From Taenia hydatigena (Eukaryota; Platyhelminthes; Cestoda; Cyclophyllidea; Taeniidae), in the NCBI GenBank assembly GCA_036345935.2, contig JADWOT020000001.1:30013062-30077061 (forward strand): a stretch of 64,000 bases of DNA. The letters are read 5' to 3'. The notes under the pieces are model-generated. The model worked only from the letters and a program-made list of their open reading frames with translations. It was not told the DNA's origin and did not search any database. The translations under genes and the position numbers were made by a program. This document shows positions 55,680 to 64,000 of this stretch, piece after piece (within the stretch, counting starts at the first letter, position 1; each line of letters opens with the position of its first letter).

Positions 55680-57150
55680 AACTGACTTGTTCGAGGCTTC
55701 ACGTAAATCACCTGAACCCTCCAGGACGAGCTGGCAAGAGACACACGTTGAGCTTGTTGCAGGTTTGACTGACAGCAGGATCAAATCACCACATGCATTA
55801 ACTGAGGGCAAGAATCTGCTTTCACGTTGGGATTCACTTGGGTTGTTCCCTTGTCGCGTGAGAGATAATTGGATCCACTTCTATCTCACCTGCCGAGTTG
55901 CCGAATAGTAGTCAAGTCGTTTACATAGCCTTTTGGCTTCATGTTGGCACTTGACTTAACCAAGGGATAATGCCCGATCAAAGCTGTTGGTTAGTTGATA
56001 GGCCATTCAGTCGTTCTAGGGCTTGGAAAATAAATATTCAAGTTCAAGTCTAGCTGACTCATTAGGTGGCAGAGTGTGGAGGGTCGAAGGTACCTAGTAA
56101 GTAGTCAACTGAGGTAGGTGATGAGCTTTTCATTAACTAGACCGCTAAGTAGTCGATTAACTGGGAGCCACAGTCGCATCAAATCGTCGTATCATCTTAA
56201 GCATGACCAACCTTTCGGACTGTTGGTCTTTTCATTCATCCCAGAAATCAAAGACACGGTATCATAGTTGTTGACATTGCCATTCAACACGGAGCTACTA
56301 ACTCACGGACTCACAAACGAACTGCACCAACCAGTTACCAATCTATATGAAAGGCAAATTCAGTGGGCCAAGACACATCCGCACATAACGCATAACTACT
56401 AACTAACTAATGAGTAGCATGTCGCAGTGCCAGTGTATCGTTTAATGGACCAGCCAGCTGCCTATCTCGCATCCCAGTTCAGTCCAACATTAACCAAACC
56501 ACCTTTTAGCATCTACCAATCAGAGAGCGACGTCAACTGTCCTTCGGAGAAGACTATTGGAATGTCTGTGCTTGCCCAGTTAGCGTCCACTCCTCCTCAA
56601 ATGCTTCCAGTCAGCAGATTAAGCACAGAATGACAAGACGCATTGATGCTTTGCAGCAATAGCATTCTGCAACTGCAGTCACCACTTGCGTGCCTTCCAC
56701 TTTTATCTTCTACTCACTCTTTGCTCGAGACTATACCCGCCTAAGAGCAACCTGTTTCAGAAGAAACCCAGCTATTCCACAGTTAAAAAGAAGGTTGATG
56801 CACTTATCTTTCACACGACCATGAAATCCCCATCGTACAGCCAAAGGGAAGCTCAAAGTCTGTTTATCAGTCAATTGATGCTTTAACTTGGCTTGTGGTG
56901 AGCAAGAAATCAAAGACCTTCAAGACATTTGCGTCATGATAGGAGCAGTATCCCATCATTAGCGTTATATGACGCTAAATAGGAGAGGTGAACGCTGAAC
57001 CTAGTGCAGTCCTTCACGGACTTTTTGGCACACCGCTACTGACATTGCAGGCAGAAATCGTAAGCAGAGGTAAAGGTCGCTCCGCCTGGAGGCTACTTTT
57101 CCATCAATGTTGACCAAGACCACAAGCATGGCCGTTGAGCCACAGATCAT
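55680..57150 (+). repeat. Three repeat segments in tandem
   Basis: 55,680-56,290 duplicates 23,440-24,120. 56,280-56,560 duplicates 35,940-36,160. 56,740-57,140 duplicates 33,960-34,460. The order differs from the other places, so these are separate modules. The frames at 55,624-55,908, 56,427-56,633 and 56,686-56,886 are built of repeat sequence and I do not call them genes. Confidence 0.65.
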
Positions 57151-57412
57151 ACTAAATCCACGATCTGAATCCCTCAACCTACGCGACTGCAATGCACTTA
57201 GCACCTTTAAATTCCAAACAATCTTCAGACACCACACATGCACAAACAAATCACAAAATCAGACAACTTAACAAATTGGATCTAGCAGGCAAGCACTTTC
57301 AACCTTATAAACAAGTAACTATACCTCTTACTTTTCTGTCTCTTCCCTCCTCCACCTCGCCCTCATTCTCATCATCCCAACCAATCGTACAAGACAACTC
57401 TTCACAAATCCA

Positions 57413-57587
57413 ATCTCTTACTTTGATTTGTCGGCCACATCGTCGCGATTTTACTTGTCGGCGGTCTGATTGCGATGCTGTCGGACAGAGAAATGATCTA
57501 CGCAACATTTCTGCTTGCGTACGCCAGCTTCGCATTGCTTCACTCCCTCCCTACTTAGCCAATAATTACGCCGCCTTGTACATATGA
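57413..57587. CDS. Dense open frames, strand and frame undecided
   Basis: Plus strand: one frame reads SLTLICRPHRRDFTCRRSDC up to NNYAALYI-TGA. Another reads VGHIVAILLVGGLIAMLSDR then EMIYATFLLAYASFALLHSL, which looks like two membrane helices. Minus strand: MRSWRTQAEMLRRSFLCPTA runs to a strong AAAGTAAGAG donor near 57,430. At most one of these can be real coding. The region is apparently single-copy. Confidence 0.3.
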
Positions 57588-57599
57588 TAACGAGAAAAG

Positions 57600-58450
57600 G
57601 TGATCCGACGGAACGTCACCGGTGCTCAGTTGGAGTAGAGGTGAGACTGTGCAGACGCCATCAACAGAAGCTGCCGTCGGCCTCAGTGGACCAGGATGCA
57701 ACTAGCTTCGCAACGCCATCTCTTTCTCATCAACTCACATTACCGGTGCTGTTTGCATGACAACTGCGTCCAGTCAGCCTGAATTTGTTGAGGTCGATCC
57801 ATCTGCAGCAGCTATCCACATTAACAAATAGCATAATTAAGACGTGTAAAAGTAAACTTATTAAACAAAATGCTTCAACTTGTAGCAAACACGAAGTTGG
57901 TAGCCCTTTTGTCCGTCCGTAACAATGATTCAATGTGAGAAATCGCCATCACCGCGCGGGGGAACGTTGAGCCAGCAGAAATTTCAGTTAAACCACCGCG
58001 TCGTCACCTTAGAACGAAGCGTCAATTGTGGTCATGGGAACGACAATTAAAAACAAGAAATGATTTGGGTGATAAGAGTAACGCATTAGAAAACATAACT
58101 AGTTTAGTTTTGTACTTGTATTAAACTCTACGAGACAGCATTATTAATTTAGCGATGCCACGCATAATGACAAATGCAACAATACATATTTTAGCGCAAA
58201 TATTTTAAGCACCAAATTTATATTTAACTAAGATTGTGATGTGCATACTTAGAGCTGCTTTGGCTATTGAAATGTGGCACTGCTAAAAGTGCGTTATTTG
58301 ATCTCACAATTATTATCTGACATCTTGCATTGGCCCAGTGAAGCAAACTCATATCCTGGCTACTCACGGCAGGGTAAAAAGGATGGCGTGGAAACAATTT
58401 TATGAATGAGTCTACTCATCCATCACCAGACCTGCTTGCATTTGTTCTTA
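57600..58450. other. No gene recognised
   Basis: AT-rich from about 57,830 to 58,320, with no convincing frame, splice pair or repeat match beyond a short resemblance to the X segment at 57,950-58,060 (AAACCACCGCGTCGTCACC area). Confidence 0.4.
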
Positions 58451-58548
58451 GACCGTAGCAGTTGTGTTGCGGTGTGGGAGGGACCACTCTTGCGAATCGT
58501 TGCGCGCGAGAGATAGTGCGTCCTTGTCATTGTTAAGCTACGGTTCAT

Positions 58549-58745
58549 TTGATGGCTGGCCGATCGCTCTATTTCAACTTGTCGTCGCACAATTTTGGCG
58601 GCCTTATGCAAGGTGTGGAGCATCAGAATATCATGGCAGCCCATGTTGGAAGGAGAGGCAAGGGGAGATGCGAGGTGGGAAGAGCACGCCAGACATGTGT
58701 ATGCCCATTAACTTGCCATATTACGGAATGCCTGTCGCATATTCG
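58549..58745 (+). CDS. Possible exon ending at a GTAAGC donor
   Basis: The plus strand ends CGCATATTCG before GTAAGCTGAG (58,746). One frame reads MAGRSLYFNLSSHNFGGLMQ then GVEHQNIMAAHVGRRGKG. Another reads STPDMCMPINLPYYGMPVAY and reaches the donor. The minus strand (58,423-58,644) is open too, with LHKAAKIVRRQVEIERSASH. Coding ancestry seems likely, the strand and frame uncertain. It could be an upstream exon of the plus-strand gene with the exon at 59,861. Confidence 0.3.
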
Positions 58746-58799
58746 GTAAGCTGAGTCGCTGACAATCTTGTCCACTCATTTTTCACTAGAATCGACATT

Positions 58800-59560
58800 G
58801 TCGATCAATATTTTGAAGTGGTGGCGCGTCTCACACCCACCCACTCAGTCCATCAATGCTCGTGTTATTACCATCCACCCCAACCTGCCCACATAGAAGG
58901 CAAAAAGAAGGCATTGCTGTGACAAAACTCTGTTAGCACGATGCAATCATGCTATGGGGTGTGGGGAAGAGGGATATGGAGAGGGGGAAAGAGACGGGGC
59001 GAATGATCCCTAACAACTTAAACAGCAGAAGATGCGCCATCTTCCTGCGCGTCCTCTTCTTACTCCGCGTTGGTGTTTTGGCCCTAAAATCACCAATGGA
59101 AGATAAGAAGGGTGAGGATGAGAAATGAGGAGGAGGAGGAGGAGAGTGGATGAGTGCGAGGAGCTTACGGGGGCATTAAGCATTCCACTCTCGCTACCAG
59201 CGCTCAGCTAAAAGAAGGAAAGAAACCAAGCCGATGTGGCTAATGCCTGTAAATTAGGTGGTTTAAAGTGAAAATTACGCTAATGCTACCGCTAGCTGCC
59301 CAAACACTGAACGCAAGTCAGCTGAATGACGTAAGCTGAGCCTACAAGTAATTATGAACCAAGTGGTTGAGCACAAAAGCATGAAGCAAGTATCGAGCCA
59401 GAGACGCTCTGCAACTTCTACAAAGTGACTTGACCACTCCGTGCAGGAGGAGGAGGAGGAGGAGGGAAAGAATTGAGGGGTCTTTGTGGATCATGTTCAA
59501 TGGTAATGCACTAAAAGGTGTGAAGGAACAAAAAGTCAGCGACAAGGTGTGAGGTGATGC
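58800..59560. repeat. Segment partly related to 29,500-29,880
   Basis: Shares the AGAAGGCATTG stretch (58,905-58,915) and the TTGTGGATCATGTTCAATGG region (59,483-59,502) with 29,518-29,528 and 29,800-29,820. It contains purine runs (AGGAGGAGGAGGAGGA at 59,128-59,143 and 59,448-59,463). No gene. Confidence 0.5.
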
Positions 59561-59860
59561 ATTCATCGGTAAAAGGTGTTCAAGCAACTCAGTTTTCTCT
59601 GTCTGTTGAATACATGCATTCTACCTGATATTTTGCCTTTGTTTGCCTTCAAGGGAGACTGCGAACCCCACAATAAGGAGCTGGCTCGGAAGTGGGATTA
59701 TTAGGAGGGGAAAGATAAGGAAACGAAGAAGGAGGAAGATAAGAAACCGCATTGACAAACTCACAAGAGTGGGAGGTTACGGGTGCGATTCTTAGCCCTA
59801 ACATTATCCGTGGCTCAGTAAACACGCCTCTTACTCTTTCTCTCTCGTGTCTCTTCACAG

Positions 59861-60000
59861 AGGGAATCAAAAAGTTTACATCGATTCACACAAAAGGTAA
59901 TCCTGTTGAATTACTGAGCGCTCTCACCTATATCATGATTAAACATCCCAGCAGAATCAAAACTGTTTTCACAATTGCATTGGAATTAGTGACAGGTCAG
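59861..60000 (+). CDS. Well-supported exon of an unrecognised plus-strand gene
   Basis: 140 bp between a strong acceptor (TCTCTCTCGTGTCTCTTCACAG, ending 59,860; cited as its position and the TTCACAG core) and a consensus donor (GTAAGTTCAG at 60,001). It is open: GIKKFTSIHTKGNPVELLSA, LTYIMIKHPSRIKTVFTIAL, ELVTGQ. It has an amphipathic, likely helical character. Only its 3' 60-70 bp are present at 18,577-18,643, where the frame is broken, so the duplication boundary lies inside this exon. Two bases precede the first full codon and it ends in phase 0. Confidence 0.5.
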
Positions 60001-61574
60001 GTAAGTTCAGATAATTGGCAGTCATGTCATGACAGCTACCACACGAGGTAGAAGGTCAGGTAGCACTCCACTGAATGGAACAACTGCCAATGCGATTGAT
60101 GCTTAAGTCAGGAAGCAATTAGGAAGTTAGCTACTGTGCCACTGCGTCTACGTGGAAACGTAGCTTACACCCCACCGGCCAAGAAGACGTTCACTGGACT
60201 TTCGTAGAAATGTGTATCTTTTGTAAAGGTGATTGACACATGCAAGACTATATGGGTAGGGTCAGTCCATTGCTCCATTTGAGCAACCCTTCTATTCGTT
60301 TCGAATATGAACTTTGCTACGAAACACATGCTTGAGGCAAATTGACAGAATGACATTCCTCGCTATGGTTTGAACCACTTTTACGACTTGTTGGCAAGCC
60401 TAACAGTATCACTACTATGCATTTATATTACTGATATGCAAATAAAAACGGCTTTCTCATTTTGCTCATTTTGTAAACGCCATTGGTATGCATGCTACTT
60501 AAATTATACGCAAAAGTCGAAATTGTCAGTATTTGTCGTAATTATTGTTTTGTCAAAAATACATAAAAATTTCAAGTTTGTTTATTTTACCTGACAAACT
60601 TTGAACTGATTAACCAATTTTTTGTGCGCGACTTGCGTAAGTGGTGCGCGTTTTGGGGATAGTTTTTCTGGATTAATGCGCCTTTATCCGCTGCCAAAAG
60701 TTGGGAGTCCGGTAAGTATTGAGTATCTTTTGATTACTTTTAGTTAGTCAGTTGCTGTGAGGTGCTTTAAATGTCGATTTGTTTCCTTTATACACATACT
60801 TGTTGGGGTGGACGCAAATGCCTCCTAATGTGAATGTGGACGACTACTTTTCAACTTCAAGGTCTCCTCATGTGCATTTTTCGCTGTGTAGAGATGAATC
60901 GCGGCTGTTGCAGTAGATTGTGGGGCTGTTTGTTTTTTAATGACAATTGAATTTGAGTAATGAGGCGCGATTTTGTGGGGAGGTGCTAAAACTTTACGAA
61001 GTGCTTGGAAGTTACTTGCTTGGTGGTTTCTTGCGATTAAGCACCCACTTTATGAATGTGTGTAGATATATGCTTTCGCTTTATTTGTCAGTTTATTTGT
61101 TAGACCATCCGTTTCAGAAATAGGTGCAGTTGCTGTTACAACCTTTTGTTTTTCGTTTGCACTGCCTAATCGCGCTGATTTTTTTGCTGCAAAAAACTTC
61201 TTTGGATTAAGTGCGATTGGTTTGACTGTTTCCAAGTGGTTTGTCACTTAAATAAGAATGAGTTTTGATGAATGAAGTCCAATTTGATGAAGGGACCTAT
61301 AACTTTGGTAAATTAAACGGAAAAGTTTCATAATGTGGTTGTCAGGACGTTTTGTTTTCCAACTACGATGCCTACTCACGTACACTTTTCGCCGTATGAC
61401 ACCTCGAGTAATAAGTTAAGGTTGTTATGGCAATTTGTAATTTGTTTGCTTTCTGATAGCGATAGATTTTGTTGGGAGGAGTTCCAACGTTGCTAAGGAT
61501 GTGGCAACTAATCATTATCATTTTCTTGCTAATAAGTATTCATCATATTTATAAATCTCATTATGCATTTTTAG

Positions 61575-61666
61575 CTCGTTTTCGTGCTAGAAGAGACACA
61601 GAAGAAGAAGCTGCAGCAGTAATGGGTGCGAGTCTTGCCTTCACTATCACTTCGCATATTTTTCAG
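61575..61666 (+). CDS. Copy B of the FAITS exon
   Basis: Between TTTTTAG (acceptor, ending 61,574) and GTAAGATTGG (61,667). It reads RFRARRDTEEEAAAVMGASL then AFTITSHIFQ, one codon shorter than copy A. The next acceptor (GTGTGGGCAG, ending 61,719) gives an intron of about 53 bp. Confidence 0.45.
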
Positions 61667-62364
61667 GTAAGATTGGATTGTGCTTAATGATTTTTGCTGT
61701 CCTTTTTCGTGTGGGCAGCGATGGAATCAATGTGCGTCCATATGTTGGGTGGGAAAGTGCTGTTCTCCTTTACCTGTTTTACCTGCGCTATTTCCATTAC
61801 TATGATATGCGTGTTGTTGGCGCACATATGGATGGCGGAGGAGTGGGGGCAGGACCAGGGTTGCTTGTTGTGTTGATGTGGTCCTTGCTGTGAAACATGT
61901 TGTGTAGAGGGCCTCGGTGATGGCTGAATGGTAGGTTGCTCAGCTTTGACGGAATGAGTTGGTGTCTCTGAATGAGGTGGACGCAGCAGGGATAGGAGCG
62001 GAAGAAGAAGTGGCTAGTGGGAATCTTGGGCATCACCACGCAGACTGTACTTTGTAGCAGTCTCAATTGTTTGCTTGTTGAGTTGTCTGTTTCTTGTTTT
62101 CCTATCAGTAGTTATGCTTGTGAATGTTAGCTTTGCAGTGCATTGGAGCCTCACACATGGGTCTTTCCATTGTTTGTATTTTTTTTTCCTTTTCCGATGC
62201 TACAAACTTACCTTGGTGGCGGCGGTGGCGTATCCGTCTGGATTGTGCGATGCGGCTGAGGGCACAGGCGACAGGGTCTACTACTGCTACTATGCCTCCG
62301 TATGTTTGTCTACGCGGGCATGGGTGGCTGGGTGAGTAAGTGGGTGGGTGGGTGGCACATCGAC

Positions 62365-62527
62365 GGTTGGTAGACGCGGTTGGATCGACTTGAGGGGCGA
62401 CTCAGCCTTTCTATGCTTTGCTTCCTCCAATGCCGCTGGTGCCACTGCTGTTGTTGCGTATGCCTGAACATCACCGGTGAGGACATTCGTTCCTTCATCC
62501 AACGATTCCTATCGCAACAACAGTTTC
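62365..62527 (+). CDS. Copy B of the FIQRFL exon (open)
   Basis: Open from a TTGGTAG acceptor candidate near 62,372 to the GTAAGTCC donor at 62,528. It reads CVCLNITGEDIRSFIQRFLS then QQQF. Copy A has a stop at the first of the last codons (TAG for CAG). The antisense frames 62,290-62,502 and 62,310-62,546 are shadows in Gln/His-rich phases. Confidence 0.45.
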
Positions 62528-62552
62528 GTAAGTCCTTTACATTCATTAGGTG

Positions 62553-62753
62553 TTATTAATGGCGTCTCGCCTTTCTGCAACACGTGGCGACACAAGAGGT
62601 TCAAGTTATTACAGACTCACTGCGGATAATGTGTTTTGTGTAGGTGTACAAGTGAATCATCCATATCAGGTTTCGTGCCTTTCTTGTATTTATGCAGTCT
62701 CTATGCAGTTAACTTGCTCATTGAAATGCAAGCACTGTCTTGACTTATGCAGG
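62553..62753 (+). CDS. Cysteine-rich candidate exon, copy B
   Basis: Reads SRLSATRGDTRGSSYYRLTA, DNVFCVGVQVNHPYQVSCLS and on to LKCKHCLDLC, then a GTAAAC donor (62,754). The C-x2-C and C-x3-C-x2-C-x3-C spacing could bind zinc. Copy A (21,960-22,140) matches as far as the middle, then an extra two bases shift its frame into stops. Confidence 0.35.
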
Positions 62754-62759
62754 TAAACA

Positions 62760-62970
62760 AAATCAAATCAAGGGTAATGTGCTTGTAGCAGGTTATATCA
62801 ATGTTTATTCAAAATACGGGTTTGTCTTGCGAGAAAACACGGCTGGTAAGGTATTGTTTTTGAAGTTGTCAGGTTCCTTGTATCCTGAAAAGGTAGAAAG
62901 TGTTGGGGGAAAAGACGGAAATGTATTTTGCAGCCTTAAAGTACTAGCAGTAGTCAGTATTTGCGGTTGA
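62760..62970 (+). CDS. Open frame in copy B, frameshifted in copy A
   Basis: Reads GNVLVAGYINVYSKYGFVLR, ENTAGKVLFLKLSGSLYPEK and VESVGGKDGNVFCSLKVLAV, ending ICG-TGA. Copy A (22,160-22,363) has a run of T/A in the first third and a further indel, so the same protein would need two frame changes there. A GTAAGG donor lies inside (about 62,846), so part of the frame may be intronic. Confidence 0.35.
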
Positions 62971-63207
62971 ACTAATTGGCGGAAAGGCTTAGACACATTA
63001 AAGGGTGTAGATGTTAATCTTACCAACTGTAATCACGGAGAGAACGCTGGTTCCTCACTAATGCGAAAGCCTAAGTTGGGATTAGAGAGGGCGGATCGGC
63101 GGACACTTGAAAGACTGTCGCCTTCACTTCAGAGTCGTTGGAAGAGGAAGTGTGGCGATTAGGTGCTGTTCAGAGCGATTGAATCGGTCCTTCGCAGTAG
63201 TAAGGGA

Positions 63208-63331
63208 CGATGCTTTGAGGTGTGCATATTTCATAGTCGTTGATGGAGACTGTTTCGGGAATTGGTCTGGCACTTTCGAGGAAGCTGTGACGATTGCAGT
63301 GAAGGAAACAAATTATCTAGCAGAAATGTGA
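63208..63331 (+). CDS. Copy B of the apparent last exon
   Basis: Reads DDALRCAYFIVVDGDCFGNW then SGTFEEAVTIAVKETNYLAE and M-TGA. The upstream part differs from copy A by an insertion of about 50 bp (63,160-63,208). Synonymous-type changes dominate between the copies by hand count. Confidence 0.45.
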
Positions 63332-63873
63332 AAGTGTGTCTGAGTTGGCTCCACCCGAGTGTGTGACGAAGGTGGCTCTGATTACAGCTAGCGCCCCTAA
63401 GTGATGCTTTAGCCCCGATTTTCTAAATTGGATTTCTTGTAGAAAAAGTGATTAGAATTGTGCGAATGTAGTAGGATGGAAATGTTAGTCATGAAATAAT
63501 ATTTTGTGCTCGTTTATGCTGACTTACAAAGGGTAGTGGTGGGGACGTAGATTTGGTTGGAATGAGCCTCCCTTTTAAGTGTTGGGCGGATGAGAGAGTG
63601 GAAGAGGATGGGACGGTAGTGATGTGTTTGAAGTGATGGAAATGGCGTCTTTTGCACTTCTAGCGAGGCAAGCATCATCAATGTGTCACGGAGTGGCTTT
63701 GTGGACACATTGAGGTGAATGCTGGGACCAATTTTGGACCCGCATCGGCCGGCGGTGTCATTGGTGGTGGCGGTAGTGCCGGGGATGGATCCTCCCCCAT
63801 TGATCTATGGCTTCAATGAGCAGTCCTGAGGCGCTGTTTACCGACTCACTCACTCACCCATCCAGCAACTCAC

Positions 63874-63949
63874 CCGCCAGTCCATGCTCTGCCCGATGTC
63901 GTAGAGGACATAGGATGTTTGGAAGAGGTGATTGGAAGCACCCTCCCGT
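63874..63949 (-). CDS. Candidate 76-bp exon, copy B
   Basis: The same length, acceptor (TTCTGCACAG) and donor (GTGAGTTGC) as the copy at 23,207-23,282. It reads TGGCFQSPLPNILCPLRHRA then EHGLAG. About seven base differences separate the two by eye and none breaks the frame. Confidence 0.4.
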
Positions 63950-64000
63950 CTGTGCAGAATACCACACGTGATTTTGTTCCCCTTCCCTCCCCTTGCCTGC

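Larger units (their letters stand above)
59945..64000 (+). repeat. Segmental duplication, copy B (runs off the window)
   Basis: Direct match to 18,577-23,400. The match is still continuing at the last base, so the true length is unknown. It has lost the YTPP exon to a TAG and a missing donor (60,160-60,250). It keeps the FAITS exon, the FIQRFL exon, a Cys-rich frame and the terminal exon. Confidence 0.85.

Noticed and set aside
1..64000. Many 60-145-codon open frames read as prokaryote-style genes
   Set aside because: They lack ribosome-binding sites, overlap heavily on both strands, often start at non-ATG codons, and mostly change or break between repeat copies.
1..64000. Transposase, reverse transcriptase or integrase genes in the repeats
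   Set aside because: I looked for DDE-type, YxDD and zinc-knuckle patterns in the translated frames and saw none. Calling the repeats a named transposon class would be unsupported.
1..64000. tRNA, rRNA or CRISPR features
   Set aside because: A GGTTCGA-like B-box resemblance at 14,158-14,168 has no A box or cloverleaf around it. No regularly spaced short repeats exist.

Overview
The window is eukaryotic genomic DNA. No operons, Shine-Dalgarno-led genes, rRNA, tRNA, CRISPR or plasmid functions are visible. Open frames are short and scattered, and the credible coding segments are exon-sized with GT/AG splice sites and consistent codon phases. One exon (13,949-14,117, minus) carries the calponin-homology signature of the spindle protein ASPM/abnormal spindle, which points to an animal. 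Some introns look very short (33 bp, about 52 bp, 56 bp). Together with the heavy decayed-repeat content this would suit a flatworm such as a tapeworm, but that placement is a guess.

Most of the window is a mosaic of old, diverged duplications. A long dispersed unit (here X-P1-Y, over 6 kb when pieced together) occurs as three partial direct copies: P1+Y at 1-4,820, X+P1 at 24,290-26,960 and X+Y at 36,180-41,455. A repeat family inside Y (here R1) recurs at least ten times in both orientations and keeps short conserved reading frames with a shared stop codon. An inverted pair of about 2.1 kb lies at 10,045-12,165 and 52,980-55,150. A duplication of at least 4 kb (18,560-23,450 and 59,945 to the window end) carries pieces of a multi-exon plus-strand gene. 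Parts of it recur a third time, inverted at 14,490-15,910 and direct at 16,321-17,035.

The likely genes lie between or across these repeats. On the minus strand, 17,925 to about 12,200 holds three phase-compatible exons of an unrecognised Ser/Pro/Glu-rich protein, then the ASPM exon, then possible IQ-motif exons. These could be one ASPM-like gene with repeats in its introns, or two genes. Other isolated exon candidates are at 29,237-29,497 (minus), 34,981-35,192 (minus), 41,539-41,694 (plus, tail like a GPI-anchor signal), 47,246-47,515 (minus), 49,829-50,083 (plus), 52,040-52,166 (plus) and 59,861-60,000 (plus). I recognise the product only for the ASPM exon.

All repeat boundaries were found by eye, are approximate to tens of bases, and come without computed identities. 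Several candidate frames overlap on opposite strands and cannot be settled without transcripts or homology searches.
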